A stretch of DNA of 64,000 nucleotides from assembly GCA_031296915.1 (NCBI GenBank), contig JAVDPC010000030.1, positions 1-64,000 of the forward strand, given 5' to 3'. Made by a program: the position numbers and the translations under genes. The stretch's first letter is position 1. Every line of letters starts with the position of its first letter. Under the pieces are notes generated by a model. It searched no databases. It was not told where the DNA came from and saw only the letters and a list, made by a program, of their open reading frames with translations. Shown one piece after another: positions 41,788-51,079 of this stretch. This stretch comes from Cerasicoccus frondis (lineage in GTDB: Bacteria > Verrucomicrobiota > Verrucomicrobiia > Opitutales > Cerasicoccaceae).

Positions 41788-42624
41788 CTACCGGTCCAGC
41801 GGGACGCTGGGCTGGCACTGAGGGCAGAAGCAACTGGTGCGGCCGCCGACAGCTTTGCGTTGCAAAGCTTCGCCGTCTTTGGGGCAATGGCCGCCGTCGC
41901 GCCAGCGATGCCAGAAGAGCCAGCTCTCGGGGATGTTAACGTTTAGATCGGGTGGGAGTTCGCCACCGGCGCCAGCGATGGCGCGCAAGGCGTCGGCCGC
42001 AACTTCACGAACTTTGCGATACAGAGTATTGCGCTGAACAGCGGTGAGTTGGGCGCATTTGGTTTCGGGGAAAATCTGCGCGCGCCAGAGTATTTCGTCC
42101 GCCATCCAATTGCCAATGCCAGGGAAACGCTCCTGCATCAACAGGACAGCTTTGATCGGCGACTTTGCGCGTCGCGCAAGGAATGCATCCATGACGTCCG
42201 GCGTGAAAGCGTCGGATAAAACGGGCGGCGGAATTTCGGTCCACCAGTCCGGCGGCGCTTGGCCAATATGGAGCCTTAGCAGACCGAATTGACGCGGGTC
42301 GCGGAAGACTAAGGTGCGCGATGCTTGCCGCAAGACGAAGTGATCCCACTTGCCGCGCTCAGCTTGCTTTGCATTGCAAAGTAACTTGCCGGTCATGCCA
42401 AGATGTAAGCCCAGCCAGCGTCCGCCGGAAAACTGAAACAGCATTTGCTTGGCTTGCGCAAAGGACGCACGCAGCGTGACGCCGGTCAGCGCTTCGGTGA
42501 TTTCTGCAGTCGATGAATCGCGGTAAATGCGCGCCTTAGGATTGCACTCGACAAGCTTGACTTTGCCGCCGATTCCGGGGTCCCACTGCTGGCGGAAATA
42601 TTCGACTTCGGCTAACTCAGGCAT
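41788..42624 (-). CDS. mutM: Formamidopyrimidine-DNA glycosylase (Fpg/Nei family)
   Basis: The enzyme removes oxidised bases such as 8-oxoguanine. The N-terminus MPELAEVEYFRQQ keeps the catalytic proline and glutamate (P at position 2, E at 3 and E at 6), although the usual second proline of MPELPEVE is alanine. LGMTGKL and the helix-two-turn-helix block FPGIGNWMADEILWRAQI are intact. The zinc finger reads HCPKDG then CFCPQCQ, so the second cysteine of the first pair is aspartate, as in some plant-like members that lack normal zinc binding. At 278 aa it is full length. It is preceded by AT-rich inverted repeats. Confidence 0.92.
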   Translation of the reverse strand: MPELAEVEYFRQQWDPGIGGKVKLVECNPKARIYRDSSTAEITEALTGVTLRASFAQAKQMLFQFSGGRWLGLHLGMTGKLLCNAKQAERGKWDHFVLRQASRTLVFRDPRQFGLLRLHIGQAPPDWWTEIPPPVLSDAFTPDVMDAFLARRAKSPIKAVLLMQERFPGIGNWMADEILWRAQIFPETKCAQLTAVQRNTLYRKVREVAADALRAIAGAGGELPPDLNVNIPESWLFWHRWRDGGHCPKDGEALQRKAVGGRTSCFCPQCQPSVPLDR

Positions 42625-42638
42625 GGTGGTTATTTATG

Positions 42639-42760
42639 AATTATGAATTATGAATGCTGAATTATGAAAACCAGATAAACGAAATCGGATGAGACTTAGG
42701 TCAGTCTGCCTTTCACTTCATCAGTCTCCTTTCATCATTCAGCATTCATAATTCATAATT
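42639..42760. repeat. AT-rich inverted repeat of ATTATGAATTATGAA type
   Basis: The arms AATTATGAATTATGAATGCTGAAT (42639-42662) and 42737-42760 are perfect 24-bp reverse complements; only the first 20 bases need be read to see it. The words TTATGAATTATGAA are tandem duplications. Similar elements are common in cyanobacterial and verrucomicrobial intergenic DNA. It lies between mutM and the SulP gene. Confidence 0.8.
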
Positions 42761-42785
42761 TCAAAACTTTGCACTGCAAAGTTTA

Positions 42786-44804
42786 TTACTCTTCTCCGAC
42801 CTTCTTGCGTTTGTTGGGGTTGACGTAGATTTTGATGTCCACTTCCTGGTCGCCGAGGATTTCCTGCGCGCGGCCAAGAGCCATGGCAGTGGAGAGCGTG
42901 GGGTTGGCGTGGTGATCCGGGAACACGTTTTTCGGGTTGAGCGTTTGCAGGATGCCGGAGTCGGTTAGCGTCTTCATGCATTCCTCGCGGCATTCGCTCA
43001 GAATTAAAATGCGGTCGCGCTCGTTCATGTAGCCCACCAACTCTTCGATGGCCATGGCGGATGTGGCGTCGAGGTGACGCGCGTTGCGCATTTTTAAAAT
43101 AACGATTTTCAGGTTTTCACGCTCGGCGACGCGGCGCATTTGCTCGTCGAAAATTTCGGCGGCGCCAAAGAACAAATCGCCTTCCACGTGGACAATCGAC
43201 ACCTCGGCGTTCTTCGGCTTGTCGTCGTCATCCATTTGGGAGAGGCCCCCTTCGTCGTCGAAGCCGAACTCCGACAGCTCCGGCGTCGCCGCTTTGCGCA
43301 AAAAGAGAATAATGCTCAGGCCCGCGCCCAGGTAGATTGCGGTGTCGAGTGGGATCAGCAGGCCTGCGCCGCAGGTCGTGTAAAACACTGCGGCGTCGCT
43401 ACGCGTGGCCTTGGTGACGATCTTGATGGCGTGCCGGTTGAAGAGCCCGACGCCGATGAAAATTACCAGCACAGCCAGCACGGATTGCGGGATATACATG
43501 ATGAGCGGCCCGAGGACAAAGGCGCCGGCGGCGACCATGAGGCCGTTCATGAGGGAGGCCACGGGTGTGCGCCCGCCGCTGCTCCACGAGAGCTGCGAGC
43601 GCGTCAAGGAACCAGAGGCTGGCATGCCGCCAAAGAAACCACTGGCAATGTTGGCGGCGCCAATGGAGAGCATTTCCTGGTTGCCATCGAGCTTTTCGCC
43701 GGAGCGCGCCGCGAGACTTTTGCCAATGCTGGAGCCTTCGAGCACACACAGCAGCGCAAGCGCAAGCGCGACATTGGCGAGCTGCGCGATGGAATCAAAA
43801 TCGATTTTCGGAATCGTGATCGGCCAGTTGCTGGCGTCGATGGGCTGCAGCCAGCGAATGTCCGAGCCGGCCCAGATGCGCGTTTCTTCCGGGTGCAATT
43901 CATCCTCCCGCTTCTCGACGGGAAACTCATCCGAGCGGGGGGGGATGGATTCCGGCGGTAAAATGTCTTCCGAAAGCTCTGCTTCGACGACCTGACTTTG
44001 CTGGGTCAGCATTTGCGCATGGCGCTCGAAATCGAAGTCGGGATTCAAGGTTTTGGTGGCCAGCACCGCGATGCCGGATACGACGATCATCGTGATGGCG
44101 ACATTGGGCAGCGCCTTGAATTTCTTTTGCAGCAGCAGGAACAAGACGGCGGTGATCACGCTGAGAATAGCGGACTCCACATGCAGCTCGGGCAGGTGCT
44201 TGATGGTGACGATCAGCTTTTCGAAAAAGGTGGTGGCGCGCTCTTTTTCGTCGGGCGTAAAGGTGATGCCGAGCGCGTTCTTGGCCTGCCCGACAATGAT
44301 GAGCAGCGACGCCGCCGTGATGTAGCCCGTGACGACCGTTCTTGAAATATACTGGATGACGTTGGCCACGCGCAAATAGGCGCCGACGACCATGAAGCCG
44401 CCAATCATCAGCAGGAGCAGGGGCAACATCGCGGCGCGGGCTTCCTCGTTGATGATCGACAGCGCCGCCATCGCCGAGGCAAAAGTGACCGAGGTGGCGT
44501 TCGTCGGGCCCAGCGTAATGAAGCGTGAGCCGGCGAAAAACGAGGCCACAATCGCCGCCACCGCCGAGCCGTAAATGCCATACTGAATCGGCAGTCCGGC
44601 AATGAGCGCATAGGCCATGCCCTGTGGAAAGGCGAGGAGCGCAACGTTGAGCCCAGCCCGGAAATCCGCCCCGGCAATGGCCGCATTATAATGACGGACA
44701 TGGTGGCGCAGCGGGAAAAAATCCAATTGGTTGGCTTGCTTCAGCCAGCGCAGTGTCGATTTCAGGCGTTCAACGTTCAAGCCTTTAACCAAAAGCGAAA
44801 TCAA
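42786..44804 (-). CDS. SulP/SLC26-family anion permease with STAS domain
   Basis: The 672-aa transporter has the SulP signature LNVALLAFPQGMAYALIAGL (about residues 53-72), then about 11-12 membrane segments. The C-terminal STAS domain (from VSIVHVEGDLFFGAAEIFDE onward, about residues 545-650) regulates the carrier through nucleotide or partner binding. A hydrophilic insert of roughly 60 residues (SEDILPPESIPPRSDEFPVE...) interrupts the membrane domain near residue 280. Members carry sulfate, bicarbonate or dicarboxylates, and the substrate cannot be assigned. The downstream tetratricopeptide-like gene is divergent. Confidence 0.9.
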   Translation of the reverse strand: MISLLVKGLNVERLKSTLRWLKQANQLDFFPLRHHVRHYNAAIAGADFRAGLNVALLAFPQGMAYALIAGLPIQYGIYGSAVAAIVASFFAGSRFITLGPTNATSVTFASAMAALSIINEEARAAMLPLLLLMIGGFMVVGAYLRVANVIQYISRTVVTGYITAASLLIIVGQAKNALGITFTPDEKERATTFFEKLIVTIKHLPELHVESAILSVITAVLFLLLQKKFKALPNVAITMIVVSGIAVLATKTLNPDFDFERHAQMLTQQSQVVEAELSEDILPPESIPPRSDEFPVEKREDELHPEETRIWAGSDIRWLQPIDASNWPITIPKIDFDSIAQLANVALALALLCVLEGSSIGKSLAARSGEKLDGNQEMLSIGAANIASGFFGGMPASGSLTRSQLSWSSGGRTPVASLMNGLMVAAGAFVLGPLIMYIPQSVLAVLVIFIGVGLFNRHAIKIVTKATRSDAAVFYTTCGAGLLIPLDTAIYLGAGLSIILFLRKAATPELSEFGFDDEGGLSQMDDDDKPKNAEVSIVHVEGDLFFGAAEIFDEQMRRVAERENLKIVILKMRNARHLDATSAMAIEELVGYMNERDRILILSECREECMKTLTDSGILQTLNPKNVFPDHHANPTLSTAMALGRAQEILGDQEVDIKIYVNPNKRKKVGEE

Positions 44805-44875
44805 TCCAGTGGAAAGTCTTTTTTGGGGATTAGTTGGGAGTTGCGAATTGTGAGTGGGCGCCCTTCGGTAGGTTC

Positions 44876-45187
44876 ATGAACAATCGCTCCGACATTTTTA
44901 AAGAGAAAGTCGCCAAGGATCCGAACAACAGCTTGTTTCGCTACAGCTTGGCGCAGGCGCTCTTCGACGAAAAGCAATATGCCGATGCGCAGGAGCATCT
45001 GCAGTTCTGCGTCAGCAGTCGCGAAGACTGGATGATGCCGCGCATTTTGCTGGGGAAGAGCTTACTGGAAACCGGCGATGTCGAGGCCGCCAAGCCGATC
45101 CTGGCCGATGCGCTTCAACTTGCCGTAGACCAAGATCACGACGATCCTGCGGCTGAATTGCGCGAGATTCTGGCCGACCTCGACTAG
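44876..45187 (+). CDS. TPR-like small protein
   Basis: Starting at ATG 44876 gives a 103-aa protein of two to three tetratricopeptide-like helix pairs, with FRYSLAQALFDEKQYADAQE followed by LGKSLLETGDVEAAKPILAD. Such proteins mediate protein contacts, and the partner is unknown. The longer frame from 44834 lacks support. It precedes a glycosyltransferase gene by 21 bp on the same strand, so they may be coupled. Confidence 0.8.
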   Translation: MNNRSDIFKEKVAKDPNNSLFRYSLAQALFDEKQYADAQEHLQFCVSSREDWMMPRILLGKSLLETGDVEAAKPILADALQLAVDQDHDDPAAELREILADLD

Positions 45188-45208
45188 CAGTTCCCTGATC
45201 TATCCACT

Positions 45209-46462
45209 ATGCGCGTGGTCATCACCAGTCACGGTTCGACAGGGGACATGGTGCCCATGGTGGCGCTGGGCCGTGCGTTGATTGACGCCGGGCACCGGGT
45301 GGTGTTTGTGGCGCCGGTTTTGTTTCAGCCATTGATCGAGGGAGCGGGCGTGCCGTTTCACGAAACGCCGCCAGACTGGTCGACCGAGGATGGCCGGGAC
45401 GCGATGAAACAGCTGTCGCGCATCAAGTCGCCGATGAATCAGCTCAAGCGCATTTACGAGTTTGGTCTGGGCGACTATGAGGAATATTTTTCGATCCTGG
45501 AAACGCTGACGGCGGACGCGGACCTGCTGCTGTCGTCGTATTTGTATCCCTGCCTGGAGGCGCTGGCGGAGAAGCAAGGCGCGCAGTTTGCCGTGGCGAC
45601 CTTTGCGCACAACGCCGTGCCCACGGCAACGCAGGCGCCGCTGCCGTATTTGGATTTCCCCTGGCTGCCGGGCGCCCTCGGGCGCGCCTGGCGTGGGCTT
45701 TGGTGGGCGATTGCCGACAACGCCGTGCGCATCAGCCTCAATCGCGTAATTGGCGATGTGCTCAAGGCGCACCAGCTCTCGACGAACTGGAGCTTTTTTC
45801 GCCGCCCGGCGCCGCTGGCGTTGGTTACGGTTTCAGAGAAATTGTTTGCGCCCCAAACGGGCGATGTGGACCCGCGTTTTCTCTACGTGGGCTACTGCCG
45901 TTATCAGACGCCGCCCGACGAAGCGCTGGAAGCCGAACTGGACGCGTTTTGCGGCAATGAACCCGTACCGGTGTTGAATTTTGGCAGCGTTACCTGGGAC
46001 GGCGCGACGGATCAGTTTGCTGAGCTCTTACAGCGTTGGCCGAAGGGCAAAAAGCTGATTGTGCAAAGCGGTTGGGCGGGCTTTGCCCAACTGCCCGGCG
46101 CCGAGCGAAGCGACATCAAACTGATCGGCCACGCCAATCACGACCGCTTGTTTGCGCGGGCTTCAGCGGTGATCCACCATGGCGGCGCCGGGACGACGGC
46201 TTCTGCGCTGCATGCGGGCGCGCCGCAGATCATCATCCCGCATATTGCGGATCAATTTTTCTGGGCCAGCGAATGTCAACGCCTTGGCGTGGCGATGATC
46301 GGCCGGAAAAAGCAGTGGCCCAGCGAGTTGGCGCAGTGGGTGAATACGGTGGAAGGCAACCCGGCTTTTGCTGCGAAAGCTCAAGAAACAGCAGCTAGTT
46401 TAAAGCAGGAAAATGGGCCAGTGCGCGCGGTGAAAGAATTGGAAGCATACGTCGGGGAGTAG
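45209..46462 (+). CDS. UDP-glucuronosyl/glucosyltransferase-like protein (GT1/GT28 fold)
   Basis: The 417-aa protein has the GT-B fold of MGT-type transferases. It opens MRVVITSHGSTGDMVPMVAL, where GSTGD is the acceptor-side loop. It has the nucleotide-sugar signature HHGGAGTTASALHAGAPQII (about residues 328-347), followed by PHIADQFFWASECQRLGVA. Enzymes of this group glycosylate small molecules, sterols or lipids. No biosynthetic partner is present beside the TPR gene. Cytoplasmic and soluble. Confidence 0.9.
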   Translation: MRVVITSHGSTGDMVPMVALGRALIDAGHRVVFVAPVLFQPLIEGAGVPFHETPPDWSTEDGRDAMKQLSRIKSPMNQLKRIYEFGLGDYEEYFSILETLTADADLLLSSYLYPCLEALAEKQGAQFAVATFAHNAVPTATQAPLPYLDFPWLPGALGRAWRGLWWAIADNAVRISLNRVIGDVLKAHQLSTNWSFFRRPAPLALVTVSEKLFAPQTGDVDPRFLYVGYCRYQTPPDEALEAELDAFCGNEPVPVLNFGSVTWDGATDQFAELLQRWPKGKKLIVQSGWAGFAQLPGAERSDIKLIGHANHDRLFARASAVIHHGGAGTTASALHAGAPQIIIPHIADQFFWASECQRLGVAMIGRKKQWPSELAQWVNTVEGNPAFAAKAQETAASLKQENGPVRAVKELEAYVGE

Positions 46463-46565
46463 CTTCCGTGTCACTGCGGTATAAATGGCAAAGCTAATAG
46501 GCATCACTCACTTGCCTAATAAATATTGCTTGCGCTGAACGTATTAAGCGCCGATAAAAGCGCGC

Positions 46566-46874
46566 GTGCCTCAAGACGCCCCTACGAAAGAAGCGCTCGT
46601 CAATCGCTATTGGCGCGCGAACCTAACCATCACGCTCGGCCTGCTGTTTATCTGGGCCTTTGTCAGCTTTGGCTGCGGCATTTTGTTTGCCGACGTGCTG
46701 GACGACATTCACCTGTTCGGCACGGGCTATCCGCTCGGGTTCTGGTTTGCGCAGCAGGGGTCGATCATCGTCTTTGTTTTCCTGATCCTCATCTACGCCA
46801 TCGCGATGAACGCGCTCGACCGCAAGCACAAGCGCGAGATGGACGAGTTTAAGGCGAAGGGAGGCCAGGCGTGA
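46566..46874 (+). CDS. DUF4212 small subunit of a sodium/solute symporter
   Basis: The 102-aa protein has two membrane segments (ITLGLLFIWAFVSFGCGIL and SIIVFVFLILIYAIAMNAL) and the conserved start YWRANLT. It closes with DRKHKREMDEF, typical of DUF4212 proteins that are always encoded before a VC_2705-type symporter. A GTG start at 46566 was used. Its TGA overlaps the symporter start by GTGA. It should be an accessory subunit for the transporter. Confidence 0.9.
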   Translation: MPQDAPTKEALVNRYWRANLTITLGLLFIWAFVSFGCGILFADVLDDIHLFGTGYPLGFWFAQQGSIIVFVFLILIYAIAMNALDRKHKREMDEFKAKGGQA

Positions 46875-48772
46875 GCGTTCAAGTTTGGACCTACATTTTC
46901 GTTGGCCTGAGTTTCTCGCTCTATCTGGGCATTGCCTGGTGGGCGCGCGTGGCCGACACCAAGGGCTTTTACATTGCCGGAGGCGGCGTGCCGGCGTCCG
47001 CTAATGGCATGGCGACGGCGGCCGACTGGATGTCTGCCGCGTCCTTTATTTCGATGGCGGGTCTGGTCTCGACCATGGGGTATTCCGGCGGCGTTTACTT
47101 GATGGGGTGGACCGGCGGTTACGTGCTTTTGGCGCTGCTCATCGCGCCGTATCTGCGCAAGTTTGGGCACTTTACGGTGCCGGATTTCGTGGGTGACCGC
47201 TTCGGCACGAGCTTTGCCAAAGGCAAGCCCGACACGATGATGGCGCGCATCCTTTCCAACCCCGCGCGCGTCGTGGCGGTGGTCTGCGCGCTGTTCGTGA
47301 GCTTTACTTATGTGGCCGGGCAAATGCGCGGCGTGGGCCTTGTGTTTAGCCGCTTCCTCGAAGTGGATATCAACATCGGCGTGGTGATCGGCATGATCAT
47401 CGTCTTCGTCTATTCGACCCTCGGCGGTATGAAGGGCATCACGTGGACGCAGGTGGCGCAGTTCTGGGTGCTGATAACGGCCTTCCTCGTGCCGACGATT
47501 GCGATCTCGCTCAAGCTGACCGGTGAAATGGTGCCGCAGATCGGCCTCGGCTCCGAGCTCATTGACGGCGGTATGATGCTGCTCGATCGCCTCGACGGCC
47601 TGCACAAGGAGCTCGGCTTTAGCAGCTACACTGAGCCTTTCCAGGGGAAGTGGGACAAGGCGAACGTCTTCATGGTCGCCCTCGTTCTGATGGCCGGCAC
47701 CGCTGGTCTGCCGCACGTGATCGTGCGCTTCTACACGGTGAAGTCGCCGGCGGCGGCTCGATGGAGCGGCTTCTGGGCGCTGCTTTTTATCTCGGGCCTC
47801 TACCTGAGCGCACCAGCGCTGGCTGGCTTTGCGCGCTTTTACATGATCAATACGCTCAACGGCGCGACCGAGCAGGACATCCCCAAGTGGTTTACTAACT
47901 GGGAGGAAACCGGCTTGATTCTCTGGGTGGACGACGGCGACGGCAAACTCCACTTTTCCAACAAGGACGACAACGAAATCTTCCGCCAAGGGCCGACGCT
48001 CAGCGACAGCGAGCTGCTCCACATCATCAAGGATCACCAGCTCTACATCGACACCAAGGACTCCGCCGATCCCCGTGGCGAGGACGGCCGCGCCATCCTG
48101 CGCGACATGGGCTTGAGCGGTCCGGACAAGGACATCATCGTGCTCGCCACGCCCGAGATGGCCGAGTTGTCCAACTGGATCATTGCGTTCATTGCGGCCG
48201 GTGGTTTGGCGGCGGCGCTGTCCACGGCGAGTGGCCTGCTGCTGGTGATTTCCTCTTCCGTCGCGCACGACTTGTATTATCGCATCATCAACCCCGTGGC
48301 GTCGGAGAAGCAACGCCTCCTCGTGGGCCGTGGCTTCATCGGCCTGGCCGTGGTGATCGCGGGCATCTTCGGCATCTACCCGCCCGGCTTTGTGGGCGAG
48401 GTGGTGGCCTTTGCGTTTGGTCTGGCCTCGGCGAGCTTCTTCCCGGTCATCCTGCTGGGCATCTTTAACCGCCGCGTCAGCACGACGCCTGCGGTGTTCG
48501 GTATGATCGCGGGCATGGGCTTCACGATGTTCTACATCATCGCGGTGAAATACTTCGGCATGGCGCAGTGGACCTTCTGGGGCCTGAGCGAGCCCGGCAT
48601 CCAACCGGCGGCCATCGGCGCCATCGGCATGGTGATCAACTTCGTCGTCGCGATCGCGCTGTCGTTCGTCTGCGAAAAGCCCGGCCCGGAAATCCAGGCC
48701 CTGATCGACTCCGTCCGCGAACCCGAAGACGCCGAAGGCTCAATCAACATCGAAGACGCCCCGGAGCATTAA
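46871..48772 (+). CDS. Sodium:solute symporter, VC_2705/ActP-like subfamily
   Basis: The 633-aa protein has about 13 membrane segments of the SSS family. FYIAGGGVPASANGMATAAD (residues 36-55) starts the core, and YVAGQMRGVGLVFSRFLEVD lies near 143-162. Its subfamily has a hydrophilic insertion, here residues about 335-440, between core helices. GTG 46871 overlaps the DUF4212 stop, so the two subunits are coupled. Acetate, pyruvate or another monocarboxylate is the likely substrate by homology to ActP, but a specific one cannot be named. The C-terminus is acidic. Confidence 0.92.
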   Translation: MSVQVWTYIFVGLSFSLYLGIAWWARVADTKGFYIAGGGVPASANGMATAADWMSAASFISMAGLVSTMGYSGGVYLMGWTGGYVLLALLIAPYLRKFGHFTVPDFVGDRFGTSFAKGKPDTMMARILSNPARVVAVVCALFVSFTYVAGQMRGVGLVFSRFLEVDINIGVVIGMIIVFVYSTLGGMKGITWTQVAQFWVLITAFLVPTIAISLKLTGEMVPQIGLGSELIDGGMMLLDRLDGLHKELGFSSYTEPFQGKWDKANVFMVALVLMAGTAGLPHVIVRFYTVKSPAAARWSGFWALLFISGLYLSAPALAGFARFYMINTLNGATEQDIPKWFTNWEETGLILWVDDGDGKLHFSNKDDNEIFRQGPTLSDSELLHIIKDHQLYIDTKDSADPRGEDGRAILRDMGLSGPDKDIIVLATPEMAELSNWIIAFIAAGGLAAALSTASGLLLVISSSVAHDLYYRIINPVASEKQRLLVGRGFIGLAVVIAGIFGIYPPGFVGEVVAFAFGLASASFFPVILLGIFNRRVSTTPAVFGMIAGMGFTMFYIIAVKYFGMAQWTFWGLSEPGIQPAAIGAIGMVINFVVAIALSFVCEKPGPEIQALIDSVREPEDAEGSINIEDAPEH

Positions 48773-48837
48773 TGCTCCGCCGGGCGGGCTTTGGCCACAC
48801 CTCGCTACGAAGGCTCATCCGCACGACCCCATTTCCC

Positions 48838-48870
48838 GGAGGGCAACACTCCGTTGTTGCCACCCTATGG
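48838..48870 (+). repeat. GGAGGGCAACA(C)TCCGTTG repeat, copy A
   Basis: A 33-bp sequence beginning GGAGGGCAACACTCCGTTG contains the stem GGCAACA-CTCCGT-TGTTGCC. A copy in reverse orientation (about 29 of 33 positions matching) lies at 51080-51111. Together they bracket the reverse transcriptase gene and its upstream region. An outer CCCC...GGGG pair around copy A suggests it can act as a bidirectional hairpin after the symporter gene. Confidence 0.6.
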
Positions 48871-48912
48871 AACGGGGAATACTCAGGTGTGCCCACCGAC
48901 TTGTTGTAATTT

Positions 48913-50544
48913 TCAATACGGGTCTGGCCTTTCATCAGGCTCAGCCACGACAGTGGTCACAGGATGTGTGGCTAATGTCTGGTCATTCAATCGACTAAGT
49001 GCACTGCGGACCGGCTCGCATGATCTAGCGGAATGTTCATGAGCCCTTCTTCTTATTTCCTGAATCTCCATGTCTGACACTGACGCCATGTAAATCCCTA
49101 TTAAATTTAACTCAAATGCTCGTGCTGAGAGAAAGGCTGGTAGCAGATAAAGAATTGATTGCCGCTCTTCATCTTCAAGTTGATCAAAGAAACGAAACTG
49201 ACGTTGGCCTCTCTTCTTTAAAAGATGGTGGAGGCATCTATACTTAGCGTAGTCACAGACGCTCTCGCTGGATAATAATTCTAGGATCTTTGATCTACAA
49301 TGTTCCTGGGTGTCGGGAGAAACTCCTCGATATAGAGCAGTTTGAACGAGTAACCATGTTGCATGCTTAGATGCACCTCTACCAATTTCAACAAAATCAG
49401 CTAGCATATTAACATGCCAAATAGCTCTATCTTCGAGCGAAAGGACCGGATGACCATCAGCAGTATGTGAACTCATATATTTACAGAAATCCTTACCATC
49501 TTTCTTTCGGTCGATATCATCACCTTCGTTAAAGACTCTATCGAATTCCTCGAATGGTGCATCAATCTCTTGGTCTAAGATCTGTAATCCTGCGTTCTCA
49601 ACTTCGATCTCTATTGAAGCATCAACGAGATAGTTTGAGGATCTTAAATCATCCATCTCTGCTTCATTCTCTGCGATAGTGGTTTTTGACGAATTGAGAT
49701 TTAGGCCAAGATTCAGCAAGCATTCTTGTAGAGACCTTAAATGTCCTAAAACTTCAACCCGTGAACTACCAAATATTCTGATGTCGTCTACGTAACGACC
49801 ATAGGTGGCGCCAAGACTCGTCATAGCATCATCGACATCCTTCAGGTAGATATTTGCTAAATACCCCTCAACGCCATCGCCTATAGGTAATCCTTGGTGC
49901 AATTGGGATGGCTGAGCAATTTGACCTGTTGCCTGCGAATAATAAATCACACGCGTCTTCAGTAATCGCATAAATAGTCGAATTATTTCAGTATCTCTGG
50001 GTATCGACAGATGCCTTTCTATCGCATCAACCAAATATTCGTGAGAAACAGAGTCATAAAATGCTGAAATGTCGGCTTTCACTAAGACATTGTGTTCGTC
50101 GCATTTCTCTTGCTGCCATTCGCAAAAACGTGGCCAGCCACCTGTCGCAAATTCTTCGGTAAAGCGAATGTTCTGGGCGTCTCCGGTTGCCCTGCGGTTG
50201 GCAAAGCACTCATCAAGAATCTCATATTCTACTTCCTCGGAAAATAGTATAGTGATGGCATACCTGACCACCAAATCCTTCAACGGTATGTATACCATCC
50301 TTCGGTCACATAAGTGATTCTTAGGAGGAAAGTAGGCAAATGCGGTTCTAGGTTGATAAGCTTCAACATTATCAAGTTCGCTTATTATTTCTGCTATTAT
50401 GCTCTCTCTATTTGATATCGAGTATTCAATTTCTATAGGATCAAAGAAATGGTCTCCATTTTGCCTATCGAAAATTGCGTAGTCAAAAGCTGCAGACAAA
50501 ATTTCCCTACTCCTCAGACGTCTTAATGCTGTTTGGTGGTCCAT
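48913..50544 (-). CDS. Orphan reverse transcriptase, Abi/UG (defence-associated) type
   Basis: The 543-aa protein has the RT core: motif A VKADISAFYDSVSH with Asp158, motif B QGLPIGDGVEGYLANIYLKD (about 217-236), motif C YVDD at 251-254, and LGLNLNSSKT (about 279-288). Motif B has IGDGVEGYLAN where group II intron and DGR enzymes have SPLLAN. The NAxxH and VTG signatures of retrons are not seen. About 230 C-terminal residues are helical with no recognised domain. This fits the unknown (UG) or Abi-like RTs, many of which defend against phage. The gene is alone, visibly AT-richer than its neighbours and flanked by inverted repeats. Its subgroup cannot be fixed by eye. Confidence 0.88.
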   Translation of the reverse strand: MDHQTALRRLRSREILSAAFDYAIFDRQNGDHFFDPIEIEYSISNRESIIAEIISELDNVEAYQPRTAFAYFPPKNHLCDRRMVYIPLKDLVVRYAITILFSEEVEYEILDECFANRRATGDAQNIRFTEEFATGGWPRFCEWQQEKCDEHNVLVKADISAFYDSVSHEYLVDAIERHLSIPRDTEIIRLFMRLLKTRVIYYSQATGQIAQPSQLHQGLPIGDGVEGYLANIYLKDVDDAMTSLGATYGRYVDDIRIFGSSRVEVLGHLRSLQECLLNLGLNLNSSKTTIAENEAEMDDLRSSNYLVDASIEIEVENAGLQILDQEIDAPFEEFDRVFNEGDDIDRKKDGKDFCKYMSSHTADGHPVLSLEDRAIWHVNMLADFVEIGRGASKHATWLLVQTALYRGVSPDTQEHCRSKILELLSSESVCDYAKYRCLHHLLKKRGQRQFRFFDQLEDEERQSILYLLPAFLSARAFELNLIGIYMASVSDMEIQEIRRRAHEHSARSCEPVRSALSRLNDQTLATHPVTTVVAEPDERPDPY

Positions 50545-50853
50545 GTTATTCTATTCAACAGTGTTATTGATCGCACCGTTTAACTTACGAACTGAGCAGA
50601 TCTTCGGTGCTGATCTTCTATTCAAATTGGTCGAAGGTCATTTCTTCGTCAAGGTTGTAGGTTGATACAAGAAAATCTCAATTCACAAATTCCAATGATC
50701 CAATTCTTGTCTTTTCATTGGGTGATGGAACGCGGCGGAAGGATGACCTTGCTGGGCAGGGACTCGCGAACCTTACTTGGAAGTTGGGGCAAAACACCGG
50801 TGTTTCGTGACGCAACACAGCTGGGCATTGAGAGCATAGCCCCTACAGGCTTT

Positions 50854-50941
50854 GGAAGAAGCGTCGGCTACGCTTCCCGGGAGTGTCGGCGACACTTCGA
50901 GTGACAGTCGGCGACGCTTGGTCGCACAGTGGGCGATACTT
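50854..50941 (-). repeat. 88-bp repeat of four 22-nt units, copy 2 (inverted)
   Basis: Read on the minus strand, the units begin AAGTATCGCCCACTG, AAGCGTCGCCGACTG, AAGTGTCGCCGACACT and AAGCGTAGCCGACGCTT, each 22 nt. It has the same four-unit order as the copies at 9157-9244 and 60973-61060. It lies about 310 bp upstream of the RT start. Confidence 0.85.
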
Positions 50942-51079
50942 GAAAGGCCCTGGGCGGCTCGTTTGAGCGCGCGGTTGCTGGGATTATCGTGTCAGAAAGC
51001 GGTCGGCGGGGCAAGCGAAGAGGGCGTGGATGTGCAGAAAAACGCAGTGACGGGTCCGGTGGGGATTGGCTGGCGGTTG

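Noticed and set aside
46793..48604. 603-codon frame antisense to the symporter
   Set aside because: It is a shadow of the real membrane gene: His/Arg-rich composition and no domain.
48913..50544. Group II intron maturase
   Set aside because: No intron RNA ends, no domain X/endonuclease motifs, and motif B is not SPLLAN.
48913..50544. Retron or diversity-generating retroelement
   Set aside because: NAxxH and VTG motifs of retrons and any template/variable repeat pair were not seen.
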